Source: JANMEB01 sp041745295
GTDB lineage: Bacteria; Planctomycetota; Planctomycetia; Pirellulales; Pirellulaceae
Assembly (NCBI GenBank): GCA_041745295.1
Contig: JBGTJE010000004.1
Coordinates: 118,750-182,749 of the forward strand
Length of the DNA stretch: 64,000 nt
Reading direction: 5' to 3'
Both the position numbers and the translations under genes were made by a program. This document shows, piece by piece, positions 1 to 8,518 of the stretch (the first letter of the stretch is position 1; every line of letters begins with the position of its first letter). The notes under the pieces are model-generated. The model saw only the letters and a list, made by a program, of their open reading frames with translations, was not told the DNA's origin and made no database searches.

Positions 1-2
1 CT

Positions 3-791
3 ATTTTCGACAAGGAAATGCGGAGCGAGTTTATCGGGCAGGGGACATTGATGCTGCGTTGGGTGATTCAAATCAGCATGGTGTTGGCGATTATCTTGAT
101 GGCGGCTTGCGTGATTATTAATCCCGGCTACGTCGGACACTATGTTTGCTACGTCGTCCTCTTCAACATGCTTGTGGGGCCGGTATTTTCTGCCGGGATT
201 GTGACCAGCGAGCGCGAGCGACAAACGCTTGACCTATTGTTAACGACTCCGTTTTCGGCGATCCAAATTTGGTCGGGGAAACTTTCGGCGGCGCTGCGAG
301 TGTCCAGCGTACTGACGTCGTTCCTCTTGTGGCCGCTGGGTTGTGGAATTCTCCTGCGGCTCTTTCCCGAGTATTACTCGTCGATCTGGAGCCTCATGGG
401 ATATTTGGTCATCGTCGGTCTGACCTGCCTGACGACCTGCAACCTCGGACTCTTTTGTTCCACAATGTTCCACAAATCCAACGTCAGTATCATCGTTTGT
501 TATGCGCTGATCCTGGGTTTGTATGCCCTGGTTCCCGCGGCCGCCATGCTCATTCCTGAATTCAGCGGACAATCATTGGGCGGCTGGCCGCCGTTGATCG
601 CGTCGACCAGCCCGTTCGTGGTCATTTTCCGATTACCGCTCCACGTTTTTGACGGGGGTTATCACCCGGCCGATTCAGGACTCCATTTTTCCTTGTATGT
701 TGTATGCGCGGTCATCGTCAATGTATTTGCAGCACTGGGCTCGCTCGCAAATCTGTCGGCGCGCGGAAGGCTGCTGCGTTCGAGTCAATAG
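3..791 (+). CDS. ABC-2 type transporter permease, 5' end outside the window
   Basis: Integral membrane permease of an ABC transporter. The frame is open to the left edge of the window; the first ATG is at 18, but the residues before it (IFDKE) fit the conserved NPxxxKE region of planctomycete ABC-2 permeases, so I treat the gene as truncated. About six hydrophobic segments are visible. The motif TSERERQTLDLLLTTPFS is the characteristic ABC-2 cytoplasmic loop that contacts the ATPase. The ATPase partner must lie upstream, outside the window. The substrate cannot be inferred. The gene ends in a TAG stop and is followed by a palindromic repeat rather than another gene of the same operon. Confidence 0.8.
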   Translation: MFDKEMRSEFIGQGTLMLRWVIQISMVLAIILMAACVIINPGYVGHYVCYVVLFNMLVGPVFSAGIVTSERERQTLDLLLTTPFSAIQIWSGKLSAALRVSSVLTSFLLWPLGCGILLRLFPEYYSSIWSLMGYLVIVGLTCLTTCNLGLFCSTMFHKSNVSIIVCYALILGLYALVPAAAMLIPEFSGQSLGGWPPLIASTSPFVVIFRLPLHVFDGGYHPADSGLHFSLYVVCAVIVNVFAALGSLANLSARGRLLRSSQ

Positions 792-834
792 ATCCCCTCG
801 GCATTGATTTGTATGATATCGACAGTACTTTTTT

Positions 835-940
835 ATCGTGCTCGTGCTCAGTCCGAAGGACGGTGCTCGTGCTCGAAAGGACATCGATGACAGAACCAAC
901 CTTCGATCACGAGCACCGCTTTGCTGAGCACGAGCACGAT
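835..940. repeat. Long palindromic repeat (CTCGTGCTCAG family)
   Basis: A perfect 17-bp inverted repeat (835-851 and 924-940) encloses a second, nearly perfect 16-bp inverted repeat (861-876 and 903-918), so the whole stretch can fold into one long hairpin with a loop at about 877-902. The repeated GTGCTCGTGCTC core is low in complexity. Short ORFs across it rich in His and Glu are artefacts of the repeat. It lies between the ABC permease and the methyltransferase gene. Confidence 0.75.
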
Positions 941-1029
941 GAGGACGAAATACCAGGAGAAAGTTGCAAGTGAACGGGACTTGCACGAATTTTGAAACGA
1001 ATAAGTTCTCGGTTCCGGCCCGGTGAACA

Positions 1030-1896
1030 TTGTCGTTCCGAGTCCGAAAAAGGCAGGACATCAGTTTGTTGCGCCACTCAATTGCGATTCGAATTGCCGT
1101 GATCGTCTGGTGTTCTGCCGCGTATGCGCCGGCGGCCTTAGCCGGCCAACGACAGGTTGAACCGGACCAGGAATCTGGGCGGGTAGTCGACCAAGCTGCC
1201 GACGTGAAGAGTGATTCGCAAGAAAAGGGAAACGATGCGAATCAATCGCTTTCGATGGCGGAGAATCCGCCAGCTTTAAGCGAATACATGGGACGGAGAA
1301 TCGCCGACACGATGAGCTATCACGGCGCTCCGTGGCTCGTCCGAAACGAACGGGAAGACGAGGAACGCTGTTCGCTGCTATTGGCCAATTTGAATTTAAA
1401 ACTGGGCATGACCGTTTGCGACTTGGGGTGCGGCAATGGATTTCACTCCCTCCCGTTGGCTCGACTCATTGGCGAAAAGGGCAGAGTCCTTGCCGTGGAC
1501 ATCCAGCCCGAAATGTTGAATCTGCTCCGCGAAAGCGCCGAGCGCGAAGGGATTTCAAACATTACCCCGATTCTCGGTTCGGTTTTCGACCCGAGGTTGC
1601 CCGACGAATCCGTCGACCTAATTTTATTGGTCGACGTCTATCACGAATTCTCGCATCCCGAACAGATGCTGGCCCGGATGAAGGCCTCTCTAAAGCCGCA
1701 AGGCCTCATTGCCTTGGTTGAGTTCCGCGCCGAAGACGATAGCGTTCCGATCAAGCCGGAACACAAGATGACCAAGGCGCAGATTCTGAAGGAGTTCCCT
1801 GCGAACGGTTTCAAACTAACCGCGGAATTCGACAAGCTCCCGTGGCAACATTTGATGTTCTTCGGCAAAACAGAAGAACGCGCAGATTCCAAGTGA
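1030..1896 (+). CDS. Exported class I SAM-dependent methyltransferase
   Basis: Predicted methyltransferase of 288 residues. A signal peptide is visible (RIAVIVWCSAAYAPAALAG, cleavage near residue 38), so the enzyme probably acts outside the cytoplasm or anchored to the membrane. The SAM-binding motif I is VCDLGCGNGFHS (residues 129-140), followed by an acidic loop (AVDIQPEM) and the post-motif region LILLVDVYHEFSHPEQML. Start is TTG at 1030; the next in-frame ATG would remove the signal peptide, so TTG is preferred, although no clear ribosome binding site is seen. The substrate is unknown. SAM supply outside the cytoplasm is a known puzzle for such proteins. Confidence 0.8.
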   Translation: MSFRVRKRQDISLLRHSIAIRIAVIVWCSAAYAPAALAGQRQVEPDQESGRVVDQAADVKSDSQEKGNDANQSLSMAENPPALSEYMGRRIADTMSYHGAPWLVRNEREDEERCSLLLANLNLKLGMTVCDLGCGNGFHSLPLARLIGEKGRVLAVDIQPEMLNLLRESAEREGISNITPILGSVFDPRLPDESVDLILLVDVYHEFSHPEQMLARMKASLKPQGLIALVEFRAEDDSVPIKPEHKMTKAQILKEFPANGFKLTAEFDKLPWQHLMFFGKTEERADSK

Positions 1897-1905
1897 TCTG
1901 CGCTT

Positions 1906-2526
1906 TCAATCGATCGCCAGTTCCCGGAGTTGACCGCGCGGCCCGGCGTTGATTACCAACGTTGGCCCGAGCATTTCCCGCTGTTGCCAACTGTCGTGAA
2001 TGTGACCGCAGATTACGAGGCGCGGCTGCAGCCGTTCGATGACGGCACGGACGGACTTGCTGCCCAAGTGCTGGCCGGAGGTCGAACGATCGACGATACC
2101 ATGCGGGGGTGAGTGTGAGACCAGAACGCACTTCGGCGGACACGCTGCCAACATTTCCGCCGCTTGTTGTTCACTGAAGTCATAGCTCCAGGCACCAAAA
2201 GGGGTCGTTGGAATCGCGCCGCCAATTCCGAACACCGGAACGCCATCGATCTGAACGCCGCTCCCATGCAAAACGTGCACCGCCGGCCAGCCCGCGCAGG
2301 CCGTTTGCAATTCGTCAAACGATTCTCCGTTTCCTGGAACAATCACCGTCGGCCGATCAATCGTTCGCAATACGTCGATGGTCTTCGCCAGCCCGCGTCG
2401 CATCGTTGCAAAATCCCCGGCACCAATGACCCAATCGACCGCCGGAGCGCTCCGCGCGATTTGGGTCGCGGCATCGACGTTGCAATGCAAGTCACTGAAC
2501 GCCAGGATTTTCAGTATTTTGGACAC
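1906..2526 (-). CDS. Calcineurin-like metallophosphoesterase
   Basis: Protein of 206 residues with the motifs of the metallophosphoesterase fold: SDLH near the N-terminus, GAGDFA, PGNGES in place of GNHE, VSHSPPHG and GHIHDS. These ligate two metal ions and support hydrolysis of phosphomono- or diesters. The compact size and order of motifs resemble the YfcE/MJ0936-type phosphodiesterase branch and the eukaryotic UPF0046 proteins; the natural substrate cannot be told. Start is GTG at 2526. It lies downstream of tRNA-Cys on the same strand but is separated from it by a strong terminator, and its 3' end converges with the methyltransferase gene, 9 bp apart. Confidence 0.85.
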   Translation of the reverse strand: MSKILKILAFSDLHCNVDAATQIARSAPAVDWVIGAGDFATMRRGLAKTIDVLRTIDRPTVIVPGNGESFDELQTACAGWPAVHVLHGSGVQIDGVPVFGIGGAIPTTPFGAWSYDFSEQQAAEMLAACPPKCVLVSHSPPHGIVDRSTSGQHLGSKSVRAVIERLQPRLVICGHIHDSWQQREMLGPTLVINAGPRGQLRELAID

Positions 2527-2546
2527 GGTTCACCTGGAAATCCAAC

Positions 2547-2576
2547 AAAAAAACCCGAACACTCGCGAGTTCGGGT
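2547..2576 (-). terminator. Rho-independent terminator of the tRNA-Cys gene
   Basis: Read on the minus strand, a GC-containing stem (CCCGAA paired with TTCGGG, 2554-2559 and 2570-2575) with a self-complementary CTCGCGAG loop is followed by seven T residues. It starts 14 bases downstream of the tRNA-Cys 3' end. Confidence 0.85.
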
Positions 2577-2589
2577 CTTGGGGAAGAGA

Positions 2590-2660
2590 GGCGTCGGTGG
2601 GAGTCGAACCCACGGTGGCGGATTTGCAATCCGCTGCCTTAGCCACTTGGCGACGACGCC
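2590..2660 (-). tRNA. tRNA-Cys (anticodon GCA)
   Basis: The reverse complement folds into a full cloverleaf of 71 nt: acceptor stem GGCGTCG/CGACGCC, D stem GCC/GGC, anticodon stem GCGGA/TCCGC with loop TTGCAAA (anticodon GCA), and T arm GTGGG-TTCGACT-CCCAC. CCA is not encoded. A terminator follows directly. Confidence 0.97.
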
Positions 2661-2717
2661 GGAAGCTCTATTGCCGGCTAAAAAATATCGAATTGGACTT
2701 CACCGGTCAAGCCAAGT

Positions 2718-4745
2718 TCAGCCCGCAATTTCGCGATTTGCATCAACGATTGGTTGAAGTTGAGGCGAGGTCGCGACGACGGGTGGAACGGGACAATCCA
2801 ACGCTTCCGCGATCGCTCGAAATAATTCGGCTTCCTCGACGGTAACTTGGCGATCGTGCGTAATGGCAATCGCGGCCGCTGAAAGCGCTTGTTTTTTTAC
2901 CGCGGGAGCAGATTGGGATAAGCGTTGCAATGCATCCGAAAGCTGCTGTGCTCCGAGCAGCTCACCGATTTGAAATGCCGTTTGCGATTCGCCAAACACG
3001 GGTCGAACCGCGGCTTGAAACGCCGCCTCTGCTTGGGCTCGATCCCGATGTCCAGTATGGACAAGCAGCGACAAGATCTTGTTCACGTCCGGAATGACCG
3101 GTTCTACCGAACGGTAAACGACGGAAGGCGGTTGGGCAGTCCCAAATCGTCGATCTAAATAAACGATTAAATGATGGCGAAGGAAAAACTCAAAAACGCT
3201 GGTTTGCTGATCGGCATCGGTTAACTGGGAAATGGTCCCGCGATAGGTGCGGAATTGTTCCTGGGACATGCCGGCGAGAGTTCCTTGCAGAATTTCGAAC
3301 ATGGGCAGCCGCAGTGCCGGACTGAGCTGCTTAACCGACGGTTCAAGCTTGATCGTTTCTTGCAACGTTGAAGCACCTTCGCGCTGTTCGATCAGTGCCG
3401 TTTGCCGATTCCGCACTTCGCCTGGCGGCTGAAGTAGCATCGCCAGTGCGACACAACGCGCCGAAAATAAATCGCGAACCGCCGCGCTAATCGAGTCGGG
3501 CGCGTTCGTCGTCAGAAGCTGGGAATAGACAACGTCTTCTTCTGTCGGTAGTCCGACTCCGGCAATCAAAATGGAGGGATCGATTGGAAATCGAGTGGCC
3601 ATCCCAGGCAACAACCCGCCCTTTCCACCCAAGCCGGGAAATTGCGGCGGTTTCCGGGCCCGCTCACCTTGTTTTGCCTCTGCCGTTCGATCCAGGCGAC
3701 GCTCGCGAAGTTTCTCATATTCCGAAAAATCGCCATCGAACTGCCGGTCGATTCGTTGGATCCGCTCCACCAAGGGAGGATGCGTGGACATCAAGCCGAG
3801 CATGTGGTGGCCGAACATGTGGGCAAAGTACATATGGCTGGCAATTTCCGCATTGGGTGCGGAAACGCGCGAGCCCCATTGGTGAGCTCCGATCATCTTG
3901 AGCGCACCGGCAATCCCGTCTGGATTTCGGGTAAATTGCACCGCCGATGCGTCGGCCAAATACTCGCGTTGCCTCGACACAGACGCCTTGATCAAGCGAG
4001 CAAAGAACAAACCAATCGAACCGACGACCAGTAGGCCCACTCCGATGGCCAAAATCACGACTTGCCCATTTCCTTTATCCTTGCTGCTTCGTGAGGCATA
4101 TCGCGCGCCGGTTCCGGACATCATTCGCAGCAGAAAAAACCCAAGCAACGCAATTAACTGGATACCGTGGAGGATGCCGATCATGCGCAGGCTCATCCGC
4201 ATGTCGCCGTTGAGAATGTGGCTGAATTCGTGAGCGATCACGCCTTGCAATTCGTCTCGATTGAGTTGTTCCAGCGTCCCGCGATTCACGCCGATGACAG
4301 CGTCATCGGCGGTGAAGCCAGCCGCAAACGCATTGATGCCTGGCTCTTTGTCGAGCACATAGACTGGCGGCACGGGGGTGCCCGCCGCGATCGCCATTTC
4401 TTCGACGACGTTGAGAAGCCGGCGCTCGTGGATATCGCCTGAATTCGGGACGAGTTGCCGACCACCCAACAACGACGCGACCGTCGAACCGCCGCTGCGC
4501 AATTGTGCGATTTTAAAAAAACTCCCACCGCCGACAACCACACCAACGCCCAAGACCACGAGCCCAAACAATGCCGGGTCGAACCACGTCTTGAGCCCCT
4601 CGGGGCTTCCTAGTTGCTTGGTGTGCATAGCGGCAAAAACCACCAAATACACGCCAATAACGGTCGCCAGCACCGATAGAACCAGCAAAACGATCATTTG
4701 CCGTGTCTTGCGGCGGGCGAGTTCTTGACTGGCGAAAAAGTCCAC
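2718..4745 (-). CDS. M48 family membrane metalloprotease with large C-terminal extension
   Basis: Zinc metalloprotease of 675 residues, related to HtpX/Ste24. The catalytic motif HEFSH is at residues 172-176 and the third zinc ligand lies in REYLADASAVQF (E261). Hydrophobic segments at about 19-40, 58-74, 191-209 and 229-250 place it in the membrane with the active site facing the cytoplasm, as in HtpX. HtpX is about 290 residues; here some 320 additional residues follow the protease domain and match nothing I recognise. The gene follows lemA on the same strand, with a small candidate ORF between them. LemA next to an M48 peptidase is a recurrent bacterial pair. A role in membrane protein quality control is inferred. 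Confidence 0.92.
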   Translation of the reverse strand: MDFFASQELARRKTRQMIVLLVLSVLATVIGVYLVVFAAMHTKQLGSPEGLKTWFDPALFGLVVLGVGVVVGGGSFFKIAQLRSGGSTVASLLGGRQLVPNSGDIHERRLLNVVEEMAIAAGTPVPPVYVLDKEPGINAFAAGFTADDAVIGVNRGTLEQLNRDELQGVIAHEFSHILNGDMRMSLRMIGILHGIQLIALLGFFLLRMMSGTGARYASRSSKDKGNGQVVILAIGVGLLVVGSIGLFFARLIKASVSRQREYLADASAVQFTRNPDGIAGALKMIGAHQWGSRVSAPNAEIASHMYFAHMFGHHMLGLMSTHPPLVERIQRIDRQFDGDFSEYEKLRERRLDRTAEAKQGERARKPPQFPGLGGKGGLLPGMATRFPIDPSILIAGVGLPTEEDVVYSQLLTTNAPDSISAAVRDLFSARCVALAMLLQPPGEVRNRQTALIEQREGASTLQETIKLEPSVKQLSPALRLPMFEILQGTLAGMSQEQFRTYRGTISQLTDADQQTSVFEFFLRHHLIVYLDRRFGTAQPPSVVYRSVEPVIPDVNKILSLLVHTGHRDRAQAEAAFQAAVRPVFGESQTAFQIGELLGAQQLSDALQRLSQSAPAVKKQALSAAAIAITHDRQVTVEEAELFRAIAEALDCPVPPVVATSPQLQPIVDANREIAG

Positions 4746-4843
4746 AACTATACCCTTGCCAATGTTGGTCGCCGCACCGGATCCGTGAGGGGCAACACGA
4801 CGCGGCCTGGCGACAACCGCAAATTCTCAAAATTCGATTGCGG

Positions 4844-4987
4844 TCATAGCTTGCGCAACGCCATGAAAACAGCCACGTCAATCGAAACGGCTATCCCGGC
4901 AAAAGCGCCGAGCATCCATCCGCTATCCATGTTGTCATCCCACGTGTGAATCGAATTGCCTCGGTGCTCGCGTAATCGCTCGATCAA
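4844..4987 (-). CDS. Candidate 47-residue membrane protein between lemA and the M48 gene
   Basis: Not an obvious gene, but the 238-bp gap between lemA and the M48 protease holds an open frame whose TTG start (4985-4987) overlaps the lemA stop as TTGA, with GGTGA six bases upstream. An internal ATG at 4930 would give 28 residues. The product has a charged N-terminal part followed by one hydrophobic helix, GWMLGAFAGIAVSIDVAVF, and ends MALRKL. Translational coupling with lemA and a membrane segment fit a small accessory subunit of the LemA/M48 pair. This is inference from one sequence; the frame could be accidental. Confidence 0.35.
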   Translation of the reverse strand: MIERLREHRGNSIHTWDDNMDSGWMLGAFAGIAVSIDVAVFMALRKL

Positions 4988-5589
4988 AATTTCACCGGCG
5001 GGGCTTCACGTTCCTTGGGACTTTCGATTTCTAGTAGCTGGGCTTCATGAAAGCCCAATGCGCCAGCCAGGAGGACGGCCGGGAATTTTTCGCGAGCGGT
5101 ATTGTAATGCGTCACTGAATCGTTGTAGCCTTGGCGGGAGTAGGCAACTTTGTTCTCGGTCGATGTCAGCTCCTCTTGCAATGAGATCATATTCTGATTG
5201 GCTTTGAGATCGGGATAGGCTTCGGCCACCATCATCAGGCGACTGAGCGCCCCGTTCAGTTGTGACTCCGCACTGCCCAATTGAGTAATCGCTGTGGGGT
5301 CACCTGGATTGGCCGCCGCCTTTTGGCCGGCGGAATAAGCGCGATTGCGGGCCTCGATCACGTTTTGCAACGTTTCCTGTTCATGCTTCATGTAGCCCTT
5401 GGCGACTTCGACGAGATTGGGAATCAAGTCGTAACGTCGTTTGAGTTGAACGTCGATTTGGGCAAATGCGTTCTTGTACCTGTTTCGCAAGCCGACCAAA
5501 CTGTTGTAAATCGAAATCGCGAACAACACCAACGCCACTACGAGCGCAGCGACGATTGCCAACACCGTCAACAAAGGTCCGACGATCAT
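4984..5589 (-). CDS. LemA family protein
   Basis: Protein of 201 residues with one N-terminal membrane segment (residues 3-26) and the LemA hallmark LRNRYKNAFAQIDVQLKRR followed by YDLIPNLVEVAKGYMKHE. The remainder is helical (ENKVAYSRQGYNDSVTHYN is typical). The N-terminus is expected outside the cytoplasm with the helical body inside. LemA function is not well established; the family often sits beside M48 proteases or TPM-domain proteins, as here. The ATG start at 5589 fits the family start. Confidence 0.93.
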   Translation of the reverse strand: MIVGPLLTVLAIVAALVVALVLFAISIYNSLVGLRNRYKNAFAQIDVQLKRRYDLIPNLVEVAKGYMKHEQETLQNVIEARNRAYSAGQKAAANPGDPTAITQLGSAESQLNGALSRLMMVAEAYPDLKANQNMISLQEELTSTENKVAYSRQGYNDSVTHYNTAREKFPAVLLAGALGFHEAQLLEIESPKEREAPPVKF

Positions 5590-5906
5590 TTCTTGCCCCC
5601 AAGATTCTAAACACGGTTGCCTAAATCCTTACGCGCAGCGATCCCATCGCGACCATTATGTTGGATTTCGCTGCAACGTGCCATTCATTGGCGACCGAAG
5701 ACCGAGTTTTTTTGGCGGCGGACTGCTTTACCCAAGCTCCGCGGCCCTCTTGCTCCGCTGCCGAGGGGGCCTGGTGTCGACGCCGCCGATACATTGTCGA
5801 ATCGGCGCAGCCGCTGGCGCTTTACGGCCCCGCGATGATCCCTGTTTGCCCCGGTGTGATGGAACAACGCTCGCCAACCTGGCCACCTGATTTTTCCGGA
5901 AGGCAA
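5590..5906. other. Intergenic region, no gene seen
   Basis: 317 bp between the start of lemA and the end of the pseudokinase gene, both on the minus strand. It must contain the lemA promoter if lemA is not read from upstream. No convincing coding frame, RNA gene or strong terminator was found. Confidence 0.5.
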
Positions 5907-8486
5907 TTATTTCACCGTATGTGGCTGGCCATCCCAGGTCGCCAAGTCGACTTCCGTATCCTCCAACGTGAAGTAGACGCGGCAGCGAATCGGCTTGGAA
6001 AAAAGGGCCGCGGCGCGGCGCTTTTGAATTGACAAGTCAACGACTTGTCGTTGGGCAACTTCTAACTTTGCTTTTAGCTCCTTGACCAATTTCGCATGAT
6101 CGCGCTTTTTCCCATCGGGCGCTTCATAGACGAGTGCTTGCTGATACGTCTGGCCGATTTCGGCGGCTATAGATTTCAAATATGTGTCCAACTCGCCCGC
6201 GGCTTTCTCCGAATACGGTTTTGGCCTGGGATTCTGTTGGATCCGAAGGGTTGCCGTGATTTCGGACTTCCTAGCGATTTTGGAGGTCACCTCCAAAAAC
6301 AGAAAACGGTCCGGCTCGTTCGTCATGAAAATGAATAGCGGTTCGCGCTCGGGAACTAGCTGGTCCGCCGGCTCAATCAGCCACGTAAAGTCTTCGTCGT
6401 CTTTCGCAAATGTCACGCCGTCGATTTTCAGAAACTCCGTCGATACGATTCCCGATTCCAAGGGGAAAGACGCCAGATCGAAGCTCAACTCGGCTTTCGG
6501 CTCGTTCGCCGTGATCGTGGCGGCGCCGATCGCGACGGGAGTGCGCAATCGCATCAAAAATGTCTCGTTACCAGCTTTCATCTCGAGCAGGCAATTACAC
6601 AGAAATGAAAAATTTACTGCCGAAATCGGGTTGACCAACCATTGAAATTTGAGATCGGTGCCAACCAGCGAAAATTTCCCAATCGGCATGGGCTGCCCCG
6701 AACTCGTGTCGCCGACTACCGTCCAAACTTGAGATTGATCGCCCGGCTCGCGTTCCAAAGTGAATTTGGTTCGCCGCGTTGCCGTGTCGCTGGTTACTAA
6801 ATTGCATGCCAAAAGGAAATTGTCACCGGGATCGACGTTTCCTAAAGTGCTTTCCGTAGGAATGGCAATACTGAGTAAATCCACAGCGCGGGGAGTGTTG
6901 GCAAACGAGCTCGTCACGGTCGCGGGGGCTGCGTCGTTGGCATCCGTCGCGGTGCTAGGCACGGAATCCTGTTTGTCGGCGACAGAGACGTCGGGAGCGG
7001 GCGCTTGAGCGTTGAGTTCTTGCGGCGTCTCTTCGGCAACTTTGGCAACCGCTAGATCCGGAATGGATTCGGACGGGATTTGCTGGTGAGGAAGTTGATT
7101 GCCAAATTTCGGCGCAGCTTCGGGCGTTTTTTCGGGCGGATCGGCATCTTCCTGGCTTGCAGGAGTCGCCGGCTTGAGCCAAGCACTCGGCGGCGGTTGC
7201 ACCGGTTCATCGCCCGCAGATTTTCTCGTGTTTTGTGTGCGGCTGGCTGTTTCGGTCGTGGCTTTCACCGTGCCGGCTTTCGCGAGAGGGCGTTTCAGGC
7301 GCGACTCCGGCGCTTTGTCGAATTGCGTCGCTGCGGAAGGTCGAGCGGCGGATTGCTGTTCCGGCCGGCGATTCGCTCGATACCACGTCCAGCCCAATAC
7401 AATTATCAGAGCGCCCAGCGAGACTAACGAGGCAAGCCGACCTATCGGAATTTTGCGATGCTCAATTTTTTTCCGCAGCGATGGCGCTTTGGTTGTCGCA
7501 TGGACAGTTGCATCGCCTACCAGGGCGTCGATTAGCGAGAGCTCGGAAGTGGGGGGCGATTTCTTTCCATCGCTTTTCTTTATTTCGGTTTTCGGCGGGT
7601 GAAGTCGTTCCAACCACTCGTCCAAATGGAAGATCGTAGCCTCAGCGTCGCGTTCTGCCGCCGATTGAATCAGCGGCTCCAGGATGGCTTTGAGTTGTCG
7701 CCGATCGTCGGGCGCCGATGCTTGACAATCGTCAATCAACTGGAGGATTATTTTGACGCAAGCCTGATAGTCGCTTTCGGGAGTCGCGGTGCTTGGCACG
7801 GGGTGGCCCGAGCGATGTTCGTCGAACACGCGGCGGAGAGCCGCGACAGCTAGATTACCGACTTTGGCCGTTCCATCGTAGGCAATTAAGATCGTTTTGG
7901 GGCCGATGTCACCGTGCAGGACGTTTTCGGAATGCGCGTAAAAAATTCCGCCGAGAAGCTGCCGAGCAATCGAGCCGATTTTGACAATATTCCATTGGGT
8001 CGCGGTCGGGAACAACTGGTCCAAGCTTTGCCCCACGAAATGCTCGGAAACCAAGTAATGCCGTCCCCCCTCGCTGTCAATGTCGTACACGTGGATGAGA
8101 CTTGGATGATCGAGGTGAGCTGCGTTCGAGGCGTGCCGCAGGAACGCTTGAAACGCAGGCGACTGTTCGTTGGCCTCTGCGGGAAGGATTTGCAAGTCGA
8201 CCGGTCGATCGAGTTGCTGATGGATCGCGAGAATTCGATCGCCCAGTTCATCCTGGCTCAATCGCTCGCGCAATACATACTTGCCGATACGGAGGCCGTC
8301 GCGTCCGCTGAGCAGAAATTTCGCTTGCCAGCTCGTCAATTCGCCGGAACGCACGAGTTGAATGGCCAAAGTCTTGGGCGGACAATCTTCACCGAATTCT
8401 CGCTCGATTTCGGCGACCCGCTGCTCGGACAAGATTTCCGTGCTGAGCAGAGTTGACAAGAATGTTTTTGCAGTAAGCTCGGGCAT
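5907..8486 (-). CDS. Membrane-anchored protein-kinase-fold protein with degenerate active site (predicted pseudokinase)
   Basis: The N-terminal part has the layout of a bacterial Ser/Thr kinase preceded by the planctomycete leader that ends LTSWQAKFLLSGR, but catalytic positions are altered. Numbered from the upstream GTG at 8534: VAIK lysine is Q115 (PVDLQIL), HRDLKPxN is HGDIGPKT (H207-T214; Asp kept, Lys and Asn lost), and DFG is NLA (227-229). The fold continues with HLDHPSLIHVYDI and YLVSEHFVGQSLDQL. A Pro/Ala-rich stretch, a membrane helix (366-385), a low-complexity region and a C-terminal domain of about 300 residues with lipoprotein- or pilin-like beta character follow. ATG at 8486 (MPELTAKTF) is preferred because the longer form overlaps korB. 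The last domain is unrecognised. It follows korB closely. Confidence 0.85.
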   Translation of the reverse strand: MPELTAKTFLSTLLSTEILSEQRVAEIEREFGEDCPPKTLAIQLVRSGELTSWQAKFLLSGRDGLRIGKYVLRERLSQDELGDRILAIHQQLDRPVDLQILPAEANEQSPAFQAFLRHASNAAHLDHPSLIHVYDIDSEGGRHYLVSEHFVGQSLDQLFPTATQWNIVKIGSIARQLLGGIFYAHSENVLHGDIGPKTILIAYDGTAKVGNLAVAALRRVFDEHRSGHPVPSTATPESDYQACVKIILQLIDDCQASAPDDRRQLKAILEPLIQSAAERDAEATIFHLDEWLERLHPPKTEIKKSDGKKSPPTSELSLIDALVGDATVHATTKAPSLRKKIEHRKIPIGRLASLVSLGALIIVLGWTWYRANRRPEQQSAARPSAATQFDKAPESRLKRPLAKAGTVKATTETASRTQNTRKSAGDEPVQPPPSAWLKPATPASQEDADPPEKTPEAAPKFGNQLPHQQIPSESIPDLAVAKVAEETPQELNAQAPAPDVSVADKQDSVPSTATDANDAAPATVTSSFANTPRAVDLLSIAIPTESTLGNVDPGDNFLLACNLVTSDTATRRTKFTLEREPGDQSQVWTVVGDTSSGQPMPIGKFSLVGTDLKFQWLVNPISAVNFSFLCNCLLEMKAGNETFLMRLRTPVAIGAATITANEPKAELSFDLASFPLESGIVSTEFLKIDGVTFAKDDEDFTWLIEPADQLVPEREPLFIFMTNEPDRFLFLEVTSKIARKSEITATLRIQQNPRPKPYSEKAAGELDTYLKSIAAEIGQTYQQALVYEAPDGKKRDHAKLVKELKAKLEVAQRQVVDLSIQKRRAAALFSKPIRCRVYFTLEDTEVDLATWDGQPHTVK

Positions 8487-8518
8487 GCGTTCGCTGCCAA
8501 TAGTATGATTCGCTGCCC

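Noticed and set aside
704..973. ORF with His/Glu repeats near the permease
   Set aside because: It translates the palindromic repeat at 835-940; no family resemblance and no plausible start signal.
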